Shown: one piece after another, positions 50,409 through 59,876 of the stretch
Position numbering within the stretch: position 1 is the stretch's first letter
Layout: the number at the start of each line of letters is the position of its first letter
Assembly (NCBI GenBank): GCA_049520515.1
Contig: JBEKPS010000004.1
Location: 186,001 to 250,000 of the forward strand
DNA length: 64,000 nucleotides
Direction: 5' to 3'
Source: JAFAMS01 sp049520515
GTDB taxonomy: Bacteria; Vulcanimicrobiota; Vulcanimicrobiia; Vulcanimicrobiales; Vulcanimicrobiaceae
Position numbers and translations under genes: made by a program
Notes under the pieces: generated by a model
Told to the model about the DNA's origin: nothing
Seen by the model: the letters and a program-made list of their open reading frames with translations, nothing else
The model's database searches: none

Positions 50409-51677
50409 CTACGAGAGCGGGCACGTTCCGGTGACCGTCAGGGTCGTAGGATCGACGTTCATCGCCTGCCTCGCGCGCACACCCTTAAAATCGACTGCAA
50501 CTCCGTCGGTGACGAAGCGGAGTTCAAGGCGTAGGATGCGCTCGACCGTTCTCGTCATCGTAAGGAAAAGGACGCACACCAAGCGCATTGCTTCGAGCTT
50601 CAACGCCTCTTCGTTCGGCGACCGCGCGAATTCGGGTATTGGGGAGGTTTTGATCCCGTTGCCTCTACCACTCGAACCGGAAACGTAGTGCTCCAACATA
50701 TCCTCGGTCATTCGTTGCGAGCTAAACATGCCAAGCTCCGAATTTACGGGGGAGCGTTCATTGAGCAAGATGCGACGTGCTCGGCGAAGCGCAATTTGGT
50801 GCGCGGAGATGCCATTAAAGTTGACGTCGTCCGCGAAGGATGATCGAGGCGGATCCTCCGCGAGTGTCAGCTCGACGAGGCGTCGTCCCTCGCGGTGCAC
50901 TTCGCGATAGGTTCGAAGGCGCCCGCGCGTGCCCGTGAGACTCCAGGCAATTGGCAGCGCTTCGCGTTCCGCTTGCAGCTCTGAAAAATGCGCGGCATCC
51001 TCATCATCCTCAACCAACAAACTAATATCAATCTTGCGATCGGTCCGCACGAGCTCTGTGTAGTGGCCGAAGACAAACTTGCCGCGTTCGAGGTAAAACA
51101 CCGTGAGCGGCAGCGATTGTATAGGGCCACGCGCGGAACTAGTCGGTGTAGATACCGTCTCGTGCACCGTGCTGCTGCCGATGCCGCTTATAGGTGGCAT
51201 GAGACGGACTTTCCCAAGCTGTGGCTTCACAAATGCGGGCTGACGCGTGAGCACACGGTAAAGGTCGTCGAATTGTTCGGGTAAGACAAACGGGGTCTCA
51301 TCGCGCAAAAACTCAGGAATCCATTGCAGATCGGCTCGGTCAAAAACGATGGGAACGACGCCGTGCTCTGATCCTTGAGCTTCCAACACGCGTCGGCCAA
51401 GCATCCCACCCTCGAAGCTGACGCCTTTCCCGATACCGTCTTCTTGCTCGAGATGATATCGCTTGTGGTAGTCCTGCGAACAAACCACGAGGACGACGTC
51501 GATGCCGGTCATTTTCTCCGTCATCCAGCGAGACCAGCCGCCTTTGGGACGCGGATCGAAGAGGTCGAGATCGCAAGGAACCCCCTCGGTGTTGAGTCGC
51601 TCCGCGAGCGCCAACACTTTGGCGTCGTGCGACCCCCGGACGTAACTGATGACACTTGGTCGGCCCGCGAGTTCCAT
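50409..51677 (-). CDS. SEFIR (TIR-related) domain protein
   Basis: 422 residues from ATG 51677 (frame open to 51728). The N-terminal 150 residues match bacterial SEFIR domains: P-S-V-I-S-Y-V-R-G-S-H-D-A-K-V-L-A-L-A-E-R-L, V-P-C-D-L-D-L-F-D-P, M-T-G-I-D-V-V-L-V-V-C-S-Q-D-Y, V-S-F-E-G-G-M-L and V-P-I-V-F-D-R. SEFIR domains are TIR relatives used for signalling or as NADase-like effectors. The linker (about 190-215) leads to a second, helical domain without known family that may sense a trigger. Confidence 0.82.
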   Translation of the reverse strand: MELAGRPSVISYVRGSHDAKVLALAERLNTEGVPCDLDLFDPRPKGGWSRWMTEKMTGIDVVLVVCSQDYHKRYHLEQEDGIGKGVSFEGGMLGRRVLEAQGSEHGVVPIVFDRADLQWIPEFLRDETPFVLPEQFDDLYRVLTRQPAFVKPQLGKVRLMPPISGIGSSTVHETVSTPTSSARGPIQSLPLTVFYLERGKFVFGHYTELVRTDRKIDISLLVEDDEDAAHFSELQAEREALPIAWSLTGTRGRLRTYREVHREGRRLVELTLAEDPPRSSFADDVNFNGISAHQIALRRARRILLNERSPVNSELGMFSSQRMTEDMLEHYVSGSSGRGNGIKTSPIPEFARSPNEEALKLEAMRLVCVLFLTMTRTVERILRLELRFVTDGVAVDFKGVRARQAMNVDPTTLTVTGTCPLS

Positions 51678-51931
51678 TATTTGCGCGAGGCCCCGAGTTC
51701 CGCAACACGGTCCGGCAGCAACATCCAAATGGAGCGCTCGATTCGCGGCATCGGGAGCGGGCGTCCAATCGGGTGCATGGCGGCTTCCTTCGCATTGGCC
51801 TGCTCGGCTTGAAGCTTCAATTTAGCAGCCCCAAACGTGCGTTCGAGACTTAGAACATAGCAAAATTATTGCATTATTGCAACAATGGTGCGACAATTAT
51901 CTCGCAGAGACACCTCAGAAAGGGAGCGCCA

Positions 51932-52336
51932 ATGAACCGAACGGAGGAGCGTACCCCCAAACCCGGTCTCGCCGCCAGCCGCGCCGCCGCTAGCACGCCC
52001 TTGCCCGTCGTCGTCGGCGATGTCGCGCGACTACTTGGTGAGCGTCTGGCCTGCTACATCGCCGATGTCAAAGACGCCCGAACGTTACGATCGTGGGAAC
52101 GCAACGGACACGTTCCTCTTTTGGCAGGTCGCCGTTTGCAAATGGCGCTGGCCGCAGCATTGACCTTGCAAGAACGCTTTGACGATCCCGCTCGAATCGC
52201 GCCCTGGTTTACTTGGTTGAACGACATGCTTGATGATGTATCGCCAGCAACGTCACTCCGCGAAGCAGTTGATGATGATGTTGAGCAACGTGGCCAGGCT
52301 CTCCTAAACGCGGCACGCCGCGAGCTCATTGATTAA
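51932..52336 (+). CDS. Xre/DUF2384-type antitoxin, orphan
   Basis: 134 residues from ATG 51932 (AAAGGGAG upstream; a start at 51869 is unlikely). V-A-R-L-L-G-E-R-L-A-C-Y-I-A, T-L-R-S-W-E-R-N-G-H-V-P, and I-A-P-W-F-T-W-L-N-D-M-L match the antitoxin subfamily that normally precedes RES toxins. The expected toxin directly behind it is decayed (52361-52540). Upstream AT-rich sequence has TTGCA-TTAT-TGCAA (51870-51883), a plausible operator. Confidence 0.72.
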   Translation: MNRTEERTPKPGLAASRAAASTPLPVVVGDVARLLGERLACYIADVKDARTLRSWERNGHVPLLAGRRLQMALAAALTLQERFDDPARIAPWFTWLNDMLDDVSPATSLREAVDDDVEQRGQALLNAARRELID

Positions 52337-52360
52337 TCGAGGCCGAGGAGACGCTCCGGC

Positions 52361-52540
52361 GTGAGTCGAGTCGATTTCATCTACCGCGTCGGGCGACGGC
52401 CCGAGCCGTGGACGTTGCCCGATTGAAAATACGCGCCTCGGCGGTCGATTTGATGATCCCGACCGGCTAAGACCGAACTGTATCGCTCCACATCGTCGGG
52501 CGTCGTTCGCTGCACTGTGTGGGCCTTCCGATGGCTGCAT
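52361..52540 (+). pseudogene. Decayed RES toxin gene
   Basis: 25 bases after the antitoxin stop, GTG 52361 starts V-D-F-I-Y-R-V-G-R-R-P-E-P-W-T-L-P-D and hits TGA at 52424 where the family has Trp. In another frame G-G-R-F-D-D-P-D-R-L follows (52440-52470), the RES hallmark G-R-F-D-D-P. The first frame then resumes with E-L-Y-R-S-T-S-S-G-V-V and W-A-F-R, resembling Y-R-x-L-Y-x-x-x-x-R ... F-R. A nonsense change plus two frameshifts explain the gene-free stretch here. Confidence 0.62.
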
Positions 52541-52695
52541 GCCTCATGTATTATGGTTTCAGGCCCTGCATTCACAGAATCGCGCCACGCTGTCTGCGTG
52601 CGTCCCATCAGCTGACCATTACGTCGACGTCGCGCAGATCATGTAAATGTGCCTATCCAGATGCGGTCAAGCGCGTAAAGAAAAGGAAGCGGTGA

Positions 52696-53313
52696 ATGAT
52701 CGAGAGGACACGTAGACTCAGCGATCGCGTTATCCGTGCTCTTGTCCATAAAGAGCTCGGCGCGATCAACGTGACGGCAATCGACGAGGCCCGCATTTTC
52801 TCATCTGTCGTCGACGTCTTTGCGCCAGTCTCGCTGCACGCTTTCGAGATCAAGAGTGAAGCCGATGATCTACGACGACTTCAGCGTCAGGCTCTCGTCG
52901 CTGAACGTACCCTGCCAATCGTGACGCTGGTAACGACAGAGACGCATCTCACGCATGCTCGAGAACTCATCGGACCGTGGTGGGGTCTCTGGGTCGCACA
53001 TCAAGGCGCCAACGGCATTCAGCTCGACCAGGTTCGCCGTGCTACCGAGCACAACCAGCTATCAGTAACCTGGGTATTAGGCGCACTCCACGGCCCGGAG
53101 CTTCGCAACATCGCGAGAGCAAATGGACTTCCGACGTCCGGATCTCTTCATGAGGTCGTGACCCGTCTGATCCGACGAATCGGCGAGCGTGAGTGCATTC
53201 GCCTCGGACATACGCTGCTTTCAACTCCGGCGCGTTGGAGTAAGACAGACAACATTTGGACTCGACCCATCTTGGCAGCACAGGGAGTCGCGCTCTTCCC
53301 GCTGCCGGTGTGA
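52696..53313 (+). CDS. sce7726 family protein, predicted nuclease
   Basis: 205 residues from ATG 52696 (AAAGGAAGCGG upstream). A-R-I-F-S-S-V-V-D-V-F (Asp40) followed by L-H-A-F-E-I-K-S-E-A-D-D-L-R-R-L (Glu51, Lys53) is the PD-(D/E)XK core of the sce7726 family, and L-I-G-P-W-W-G-L-W-V-A is its second hallmark. Members typically neighbour sce7725/beta-type genes, as here, though convergent. A role in phage defence or repair is suggested by context; biochemical function is not established to my knowledge. Confidence 0.78.
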   Translation: MIERTRRLSDRVIRALVHKELGAINVTAIDEARIFSSVVDVFAPVSLHAFEIKSEADDLRRLQRQALVAERTLPIVTLVTTETHLTHARELIGPWWGLWVAHQGANGIQLDQVRRATEHNQLSVTWVLGALHGPELRNIARANGLPTSGSLHEVVTRLIRRIGERECIRLGHTLLSTPARWSKTDNIWTRPILAAQGVALFPLPV

Positions 53314-53487
53314 CCATGTAAAGGTTGTTCTGTGTGCCCACCTTACATCGCCAATTGACCTTCGAGCGTCGCAAGGCGCAAGTGATGCGAAAGGCTTCGG
53401 GCGAGTGCGGACTTAGCCCATCCGGGCGCCTGTCGCTCCTGTGCCGTCTCGAATATTGCGTCGTCACCTCTGCTGTATTTGCGACTC

Positions 53488-54459
53488 TTATAACGAAGCA
53501 TGAGCGACGCAATCACGCGAGAGTTTCCAATAGGGAGAACGTTGGCCGACCGGCACCCGATCAGCGCGATGCACGATCCAGGCATCGTCTGAGGCATAGC
53601 GCAAATTCGGATGGTGCCGCCCTCCATACACTTCGATTAACTCGGGGTAGATGCAGCCGTAGTCACCGCGCACGACATAGCGTCCACTGTTCGCACGCGC
53701 AAAAGCAAGATGCATCTCCTTGCACGTGCGCTTGATCGGGAACGATCCCGTTCGGTGTACGGTCTTGGGGAATCCGCCGGCAACTAGTACGACACGTCGC
53801 CACGGCAAATCATTGGAGACTGAAATGAACCGTTCGAACCACGAAGGAGCTGACGGGGTTGTAGTCATGATTTGAACATCGTCCGAGAGGTCGAGAATGA
53901 GATCAACGTGACGAGCCGCATCGCGCACCCGTGCCGGCAACGTCGTTCGTGTTACCAGATCACCAATCACGATTCGAGCCGCAATTCCCCGCCCGTCGCC
54001 TCCAAGGCGTAGCGCTTCTTCGAGTCGAGACATCGGCGTTCGACTCCGCCACACGGGGACGACCGGGCCGTCAATACGGCTGATTATGCGAGCCATCTGA
54101 CATTCTCCAAAGAAGTTGTCAACGTTTGCGGTATCGCAATATACGAACGGCAACGGCCGCCCAATCGCAAGGCGCCCTTCTCCGAACGCAATTGCGCCGA
54201 TTTGTCCGCCCACAACGTCGATGTATTTGCTTGGAGCCAACATTGCGGTATCAGCCAGGCGCGAATCGAGGAAGGGACTCTCGACTTCGCTTTGCGGGTC
54301 CGGTGGGTCGGGTACGCCTGGAGGTTTGAGTGTTATAAGCGGCGCTATGCGGTCTGCGTCGTTCTCTACGCCTTCGAGCGCATTCATCTCCGCCTGGCGC
54401 CAATATAGGGCCGGCACGTAGACGATCCCGGGGGCGTCGGGACCACTCCGAGTGTTCAC
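53488..54459 (-). CDS. Beta family protein with C-terminal frameshift
   Basis: 323 residues in the open frame from GTG 54459. Y-V-P-A-L-Y-W-R-Q-A-E-M-N-A-L near the start and D-D-A-W-I-V-H-R-A-D near the end match the beta/sce7725-type family (named after a T4-like phage gene), an (alpha/beta)-type protein often next to sce7726. The frame stops early at 53488. The -1/+1 neighbouring frame continues family-like sequence (K-Y-S-R-G-D-D-A-I-F, L-S-H-H-L-R-L-A-T-L-E-G-Q-L-A) to a TAA at 53343. A single-base indel near 53510-53540 thus removes about 60 residues. Confidence 0.75.
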   Translation of the reverse strand: MNTRSGPDAPGIVYVPALYWRQAEMNALEGVENDADRIAPLITLKPPGVPDPPDPQSEVESPFLDSRLADTAMLAPSKYIDVVGGQIGAIAFGEGRLAIGRPLPFVYCDTANVDNFFGECQMARIISRIDGPVVPVWRSRTPMSRLEEALRLGGDGRGIAARIVIGDLVTRTTLPARVRDAARHVDLILDLSDDVQIMTTTPSAPSWFERFISVSNDLPWRRVVLVAGGFPKTVHRTGSFPIKRTCKEMHLAFARANSGRYVVRGDYGCIYPELIEVYGGRHHPNLRYASDDAWIVHRADRVPVGQRSPYWKLSRDCVAHASL

Positions 54460-54568
54460 GCCGACCGTTTCATAAATGCCCCGGACGCGGCAACCCGCGG
54501 AGCGGGGTGGCCAAGAAGGCGCTCGAAATAGCCCATGTTGATCATGACCGTTTCTTTAGAGGCTGTGC

Positions 54569-55408
54569 ATGCTCCGGGTTCTTGCGGAACGGCCGGTTAT
54601 GGGCGCGCGTAATCCCGCGGCTCCAGCGAGAGCCTTCGTCCCCGCGCTCGGATCGGTCGAACTTGGCGAACCGTTTTATCCCGATCAGCTAAGCGAATCA
54701 CGCGATGTCACGCGTGAGCACGTCCATGTGCTCGAACACGAGTTGCGAACAGAACAGCGGACCAAGTTCGCCGCGCAGATGGCCGATATCGTTCGCGATG
54801 GGATTATCGATCCGGATACAATACGGCGCCTGGGCGATGACCGAGGCGCCATTGCCTTACGCGCACGCGTTCCGAGGCCGGGTAACGTTCGGCTTGGAGA
54901 TTTCGGTGAAATCGTCGCCTCGGAGTTTGTCCGCGTAGCGCTCGGCGCCGCCGTTTCATATCGTCTGCGAGGCAAAGTAAACGTCAATATGGCGATGCAT
55001 GGCGTTGACTGCATTGGGGTACGGCTCGTCAATGGTCGGCCCATCTTCTATAAGGGCGAGTCAAAGGTGCGAACCCGCTTGGGAGGTGATGCACTGAGAA
55101 AAGCCCTCAGCGCTCTCGAGGCCGACGACGGTCTCATCCGCGCTGAAGATCTCGTCCTCCTCATTGACGAGCAGCGTCGGGCCGGCAACGTAGAACTCGA
55201 GCAAGCTGTTGCCGATGAACTGGTCACGCATGCGAGACACCTCACGCGGCACGTCATCTTTACCATTTACGCTTCGGCAACAAAGAACGGTGTAGCAGAC
55301 TTCATCGTCACTCTTCGCAACGAAAACCGCACCTATCTCACGACACTCAAGATCGGCGAGTTGTCGACGTTCATCGATGACGTTTACGCCATGCTGGTAA
55401 ACCGCTAA
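54569..55408 (+). CDS. hamA: HamA-like (DUF1837) nuclease of a Hachiman-type system
   Basis: 279 residues from ATG 54569 (AGAGG upstream). The DUF1837 core is visible: G-D-F-G-E-I-V-A (110-117), H-G-V-D-C-I-G (144-150) and Y-K-G-E-S-K-V-R (161-168), giving a PD-(D/E)XK-type Asp147 ... Glu164-x-Lys166. It is followed four bases later by a large helicase gene, the fixed order of Hachiman (HamA nuclease, HamB helicase), where the helicase is thought to recognise aberrant DNA and release HamA activity. Upstream spacer has a repeated ACCGTTTC. Confidence 0.78.
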   Translation: MLRVLAERPVMGARNPAAPARAFVPALGSVELGEPFYPDQLSESRDVTREHVHVLEHELRTEQRTKFAAQMADIVRDGIIDPDTIRRLGDDRGAIALRARVPRPGNVRLGDFGEIVASEFVRVALGAAVSYRLRGKVNVNMAMHGVDCIGVRLVNGRPIFYKGESKVRTRLGGDALRKALSALEADDGLIRAEDLVLLIDEQRRAGNVELEQAVADELVTHARHLTRHVIFTIYASATKNGVADFIVTLRNENRTYLTTLKIGELSTFIDDVYAMLVNR

Positions 55409-55411
55409 CGC

Positions 55412-58400
55412 ATGGAACGTCGAACGATCGAGGGATGGCTGCGTGCCGATTTCCGCGGCCGCCTCAGGGCCGAGGGTCTCGCGCGCGATCTCATTTGGAA
55501 AGACGGCGAGCTCCCAAATGATGCACCTCGGTTCCGCCGTGACCTCTCCCGCGAACTCATTGATTACGCGTTCGGGATCGTTGCGGTCGCGATGGATCTC
55601 CACGAACGTGGCGACGTTGAATTGGCGGTAGAAAGCTTCGACGTCGCAGCTCAGTGTATCGCTTCCGTCGTTCGAAGTGGCCCAAAAACTCCGCGATTCG
55701 CGTTTCTCACGGTACTTGGCGGCGCAGCCTTTCACCTCGCCCGTCAGAACGCGATGGCGACGGTTCTCCTGAGCCGCTCGTATGGAGAACGATCTGAAAG
55801 CGTCGAGCTGTTCGTTGACATTATCACGCATCAATTCGGCTTGGCGCGCGAACATATTCGAAGACGTAACAGCGCCGAGCTAGACGAACAGGTAACAGAA
55901 GACCCCGAATCCATCGCTGACCGTGCACTGGAAACGAGTTTCCGCCGATCCATCGCATCGGTCCTCGCATTCTTCGCGACAGGTGAACTTGATGATCTCC
56001 GTATCGCTCGAGAACGTCTGCGATTTGGAGTTGCTGCAGCCGGACGCTGGGGGCGACTTGAGCCATGGTGGCTGCACCGATTGACAGATCTACTGCTCGA
56101 TGACTTCGAAAAGCGCAGCCTGTACGAAGCAATACCATTAAGTCCAATCCCGGCACTCTCCGCGATCCGTAATGCATTTATCCGCGGTCTTGCATCACGT
56201 CCAACTGCTGAAGTCGATCTTTGGCCGTCACAACTCGTCGCGGTTGACGTTGTATTCCAAGAACGCGATTTGGTGCTCGCGCTCCCAACCAGCGCGGGAA
56301 AGACCCGCATCGCGGAACTTTGTATGCTTCCTGCGCTCGCAGCCGATCGAAAAATCATCTACGTTTCGCCGCTGCGAGCGCTGTCTGCTCAAATCGAACG
56401 CGAATTGCGCGACATCTTTAGTCGTCTCGGCGCCGGCATTACCGTAAGTCGATTTTATGAGCCCGACGCGAGCGAGACGGAGGGCCGACGCATGATCGAA
56501 GTTTGTACTCCCGAACGACTGGACTTTGCCATTCGACACGACCCATCAATCTTGGATAACGTCGGCCTCATTGTTCTCGACGAAGCGCATCTCATCGGAC
56601 CGGAGCAGCGAGAGTTACGTTATGAATTGCTCATTGAACGCATTCTACGATTGCGAAAAGATCGGGGAATCCGTATCGCGTGCCTTTCGGCTCTTCTGCC
56701 GAGTGAAAGCGTCGACGCCTACGCGGCATGGTTGGGAGGAGAGGCTGAGTATGCTGAAGGGCGGCGATCGGATTGGCGACCATCGAAGATATCGTGGGGA
56801 ACGATCCGTTGGAAAAGAGACCATGCGAGGCTCGACTTGGAGTTGGACGGCGAGCACCCGTTCATCGAGCACCTCATCGAGGTGACACCGCCTGCAGGTC
56901 GGCGGCGAACGGCGTTTCCATCAGAGAATCACGAGCTTCTCCTCGCCGCTGCATTCCGACTGATTGAACTCGGTGAATCAGTTCTGATCTTTTGCCCCAA
57001 CCGCGTTTCCGTGGAACCTCTCGGCGAGTTGGCGTTGAAGCTCGAGCGAAAAGGGGTTCTGCGAATCCCGCCTTTCGATGCGGCACTCGTGCTGCCGGCC
57101 GAACAGGCGGTCCTCAGCGAATGGCTCGGGGGAGAACATCGCGTGACCAAAGCGATCATGCGCGGCATCGCTGTGCATCATGGACAGCTACCTTCCCCGG
57201 TACGGGCAATCATGGAGCGCATAATGCGGGAACGAAAGGCTGTACTCACGATCGCCTCACCGACCATCGCGCAGGGGTTGAATGTGAGTGCGTCCACTGT
57301 GATGTTCGAATCTCTTTATCGCATGGATCGAACCGGGACTCGGCATAGAATTACGACCGAGGAGTTTCAGAATGTCGTTGGACGTGCCGGCCGAGCATTC
57401 GTCGATCTCGTTGGCAAGGTCGTGTTCTGCACCGGTATGCAACCCCGAAGGGTGCGGCCGAACGAGCGCGATTGGTTGAAACTTCGCAGTGAAGTCATCG
57501 ACCGGCAGCTCGAAAGTGGCCTTGCGACACTTATCTGGCGGCTGCTGGAAAGACTCGGTGGCTTTACGGAAGATCGCCTTGAGTTTCTTGTAGAACACGT
57601 CAACATCGATCGTACTATGAACAACGAGATGCTCGCCGGAGACAACGAATCGCAGTATGAGCCGAGCGTCGATGAACTGGACGCGGCGATCAACGCATTG
57701 CTTGAGGGCGCTGATATTGCTGAGGAAGATGTGGCGTCGAGATTGGACGCGATTCTTCATGGATCTCTTTTTGGGCGCACGCTGGAGCGCAAGGAGGAGA
57801 CCGTACGGCGCATCGTAACTCGCGCGCTCGAAGCGCGAGCGAGAACGATCGTCCGTCGCTTTACACCGCGGGAGCGGAGCTCGGCCTACGTTTCCGGGGT
57901 CGCGCCACGTCTCTCGAAAGAATTCTCGAACCTGTGCGATGCGCTTGCACCCGCAATTGCGAAAATCGAAGAGGCGATCGACTCGAATACCATTAGCGAA
58001 GAAATGCTCCAGTCGCTCGCCGGTGTCGCAATTGCATTATTACGGTTTCCGACATTCGCGACGCCAACGATAGATCGAGTTGATCAACCTAACGAAATCG
58101 CAAGGTTATGGCTGAGCGGAGCGCCGCTCGGGAGTTTGATGAGCGATACGAAGGCGGTCGCCTTCATGGAAGACGGAGTTCGCACGCGAGCCGTATGGGC
58201 ATACGAGGCGATCAGACGTGCGACACAAGGCGAGAAGGATACGACCCTATCTGGAGCAACGCTCCTCGTTACTGGCACGCCGAACGTCTTTTCCGCGCTG
58301 CTTGTGCGTGAGGGGCTTGACTCGCGTTCCACGGCCGTTGCGCTTGCAGCATTGCTTCCGCCAGCACTAGAGCGTCGCACGCAAGACGTTCGGAAATGGC

Positions 58401-58693
58401 TCAATGAACACGAAGCCAGCATTGGCGAAGCCCTTCAAGACAATCGGGCGTTTCGGGCTTTTTGGAGCCGCTTTTCGGCTCAGGTACAACACGTACCGGC
58501 CGGCGTCTTAACCGTCGCGACATTCGGTGACGAGCCGGCAATTGGCGACGTTGTATTTGTTTTTATCCAGAACGCTTCGGCAGAAGTAACCGATCGTGAT
58601 TTGCGGCCGTTCGCTCGCGCGGCTGATTTGAATTTTATGCCAGGGACGTTTACCGGCACGTGGATCGGCAACGGTTGCGTGAACCTAGCGTAA
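55412..58693 (+). CDS. hamB: HamB-like superfamily 2 DEAH helicase
   Basis: 1093 residues. A 280-residue helical N-terminus precedes the helicase core: L-P-T-S-A-G-K-T (motif I, about 291-298), S-P-L-R-A-L (Ia), V-L-D-E-A-H-L-I-G (motif II, about 387-395), C-L-S-A-L-L (III), then the second RecA-like half with I-A-S-P-T-I-A-Q-G-L-N and Q-N-V-V-G-R-A-G-R-A (motif VI). The C-terminal 400 residues are helical. Length, core type and position right behind HamA fit Hachiman HamB. It ends about 180 bases before the next supported feature. Confidence 0.85.
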   Translation: MERRTIEGWLRADFRGRLRAEGLARDLIWKDGELPNDAPRFRRDLSRELIDYAFGIVAVAMDLHERGDVELAVESFDVAAQCIASVVRSGPKTPRFAFLTVLGGAAFHLARQNAMATVLLSRSYGERSESVELFVDIITHQFGLAREHIRRRNSAELDEQVTEDPESIADRALETSFRRSIASVLAFFATGELDDLRIARERLRFGVAAAGRWGRLEPWWLHRLTDLLLDDFEKRSLYEAIPLSPIPALSAIRNAFIRGLASRPTAEVDLWPSQLVAVDVVFQERDLVLALPTSAGKTRIAELCMLPALAADRKIIYVSPLRALSAQIERELRDIFSRLGAGITVSRFYEPDASETEGRRMIEVCTPERLDFAIRHDPSILDNVGLIVLDEAHLIGPEQRELRYELLIERILRLRKDRGIRIACLSALLPSESVDAYAAWLGGEAEYAEGRRSDWRPSKISWGTIRWKRDHARLDLELDGEHPFIEHLIEVTPPAGRRRTAFPSENHELLLAAAFRLIELGESVLIFCPNRVSVEPLGELALKLERKGVLRIPPFDAALVLPAEQAVLSEWLGGEHRVTKAIMRGIAVHHGQLPSPVRAIMERIMRERKAVLTIASPTIAQGLNVSASTVMFESLYRMDRTGTRHRITTEEFQNVVGRAGRAFVDLVGKVVFCTGMQPRRVRPNERDWLKLRSEVIDRQLESGLATLIWRLLERLGGFTEDRLEFLVEHVNIDRTMNNEMLAGDNESQYEPSVDELDAAINALLEGADIAEEDVASRLDAILHGSLFGRTLERKEETVRRIVTRALEARARTIVRRFTPRERSSAYVSGVAPRLSKEFSNLCDALAPAIAKIEEAIDSNTISEEMLQSLAGVAIALLRFPTFATPTIDRVDQPNEIARLWLSGAPLGSLMSDTKAVAFMEDGVRTRAVWAYEAIRRATQGEKDTTLSGATLLVTGTPNVFSALLVREGLDSRSTAVALAALLPPALERRTQDVRKWLNEHEASIGEALQDNRAFRAFWSRFSAQVQHVPAGVLTVATFGDEPAIGDVVFVFIQNASAEVTDRDLRPFARAADLNFMPGTFTGTWIGNGCVNLA

Positions 58694-58871
58694 ATCGGTC
58701 TGGCGCGCATAATCGACGACGGCTCAGCATTCGGCGTGCGTGACATGGTACCGGTGCCGTTCACATCACTGGGGTACGATCGCGACGACCCTCCCCGACG
58801 CAGTATAGGACCGTTGGACGAAACGGAATTGCACCTTGAGAGTGGCGGCCTCCGCCACGTACTAAATGTAC

Positions 58872-59396
58872 TTAGTCCGTCACCGGATCGTCGCCGCCCA
58901 ACATCGGAATCGTTGCACCACTTTCGACGGCCATGAGGTAAATTTGAACCTGGTTCTTCACGCGGTTAAGGATTGAGCGTCGTATATCACGTTGCTGAAA
59001 GCGCTCGATGTTGATCTTTTTTCTCAGAGCGGCTTCGTATATCGGCAGGTCGCTCTCGAGATCGCCTATATCGGCAAGCATATATGTACCGGGATTAGCG
59101 TCGATCGACCGTGTCGATTTGTAATGCGCGAACGCGTTCTCGAGAATATCATTGCGTCGGGCAGCATCGGGAAATGCCCTCTGCATTAGCCGGTGCGCAT
59201 CCTCCAGCGCGTCGGGTTCGAACGGTTCGTAGATGTTGGTCAGTTGAAGATAGCTCCAAGCCTGCCACCATGTCTGACGCCTTAGAGTAGCCACGTGGAG
59301 TACCGCTCGGACTCCGGCCTCGACGGAGCTATCCTTTTGAAGGAGCTGCCCAAGGGCAAAGGCTGCGATTCCGATAGAACCATCATGTTCGAACAT
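58872..59396 (-). CDS. Protein of unknown function
   Basis: 174 residues, almost entirely helical in pattern (W-W-Q-A-W-S-Y-L-Q-L-T-N-I-Y, A-L-E-D-A-H-R-L-M-Q-R-A-F, I-R-R-S-I-L-N-R-V-K-N-Q-V-Q-I-Y-L). A short loop M-L-A-D-I-G-D-L-E-S-D-L-P separates two halves. No membrane segment and no family I know. It converges with the Hachiman pair and diverges from the 70-residue gene at 59554. Confidence 0.6.
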   Translation of the reverse strand: MFEHDGSIGIAAFALGQLLQKDSSVEAGVRAVLHVATLRRQTWWQAWSYLQLTNIYEPFEPDALEDAHRLMQRAFPDAARRNDILENAFAHYKSTRSIDANPGTYMLADIGDLESDLPIYEAALRKKINIERFQQRDIRRSILNRVKNQVQIYLMAVESGATIPMLGGDDPVTD

Positions 59397-59553
59397 TTCG
59401 TCAAGTTGCGACTTCGTCTACAAGCTTCAAAACTCTCGCAAGTCGGCCAACCGTGGCGAGGCCGCCATTGAGGGGAACCTCAAAATATGATACCTTGATA
59501 CTCTCAAAGAATATGAGAACTCACGAGCCCGCCGACATTAGGACGCGCATAAA

Positions 59554-59766
59554 ATGCCAAAGCAGCCAGGTTTAGACGCTCGCCATCGAGACCATGATGG
59601 CGACATTCACATCAAACGAGGCGATACGCTCGTCCGCACTCTTCGAAAGACTTATGGGGATGATTTTCTCCCCGGTTTTCGAAGCGATGCGAAACTTGAT
59701 ACCGTTTTGCAACGGACCGGCGCTCGATCGTTGACGGCACTTATTAAGCGGCACCGGAAAATCTAG
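59554..59766 (+). CDS. Small conserved protein (MPKQPG / GDTLVRTLR family)
   Basis: 70 residues. D-A-R-H-R-D-H-D-G-D-I, K-R-G-D-T-L-V-R-T-L-R-K-T-Y-G, F-L-P-G-F-R-S-D-A-K-L and the final L-I-K-R-H-R match a widespread small-protein family that I recall without assigned function. It is basic and soluble. It precedes the HEPN-RES gene by 110 bases on the same strand. Confidence 0.72.
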   Translation: MPKQPGLDARHRDHDGDIHIKRGDTLVRTLRKTYGDDFLPGFRSDAKLDTVLQRTGARSLTALIKRHRKI

Positions 59767-59876
59767 CTCAACCCGAACGCAGGGAGACTGCGCCAGCGTC
59801 AGTGACTTGCCTTACGGCGTTTGCCATGGATGGTCACGGATCAGAGCCAACACAGCGCGTCGCGGGGCACGAGTGA

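Noticed and set aside
54480..54520. Possible tRNA-like GC-rich fold before hamA
   Set aside because: No T-loop consensus or acceptor pairing could be found; no tRNA was seen anywhere in the window.
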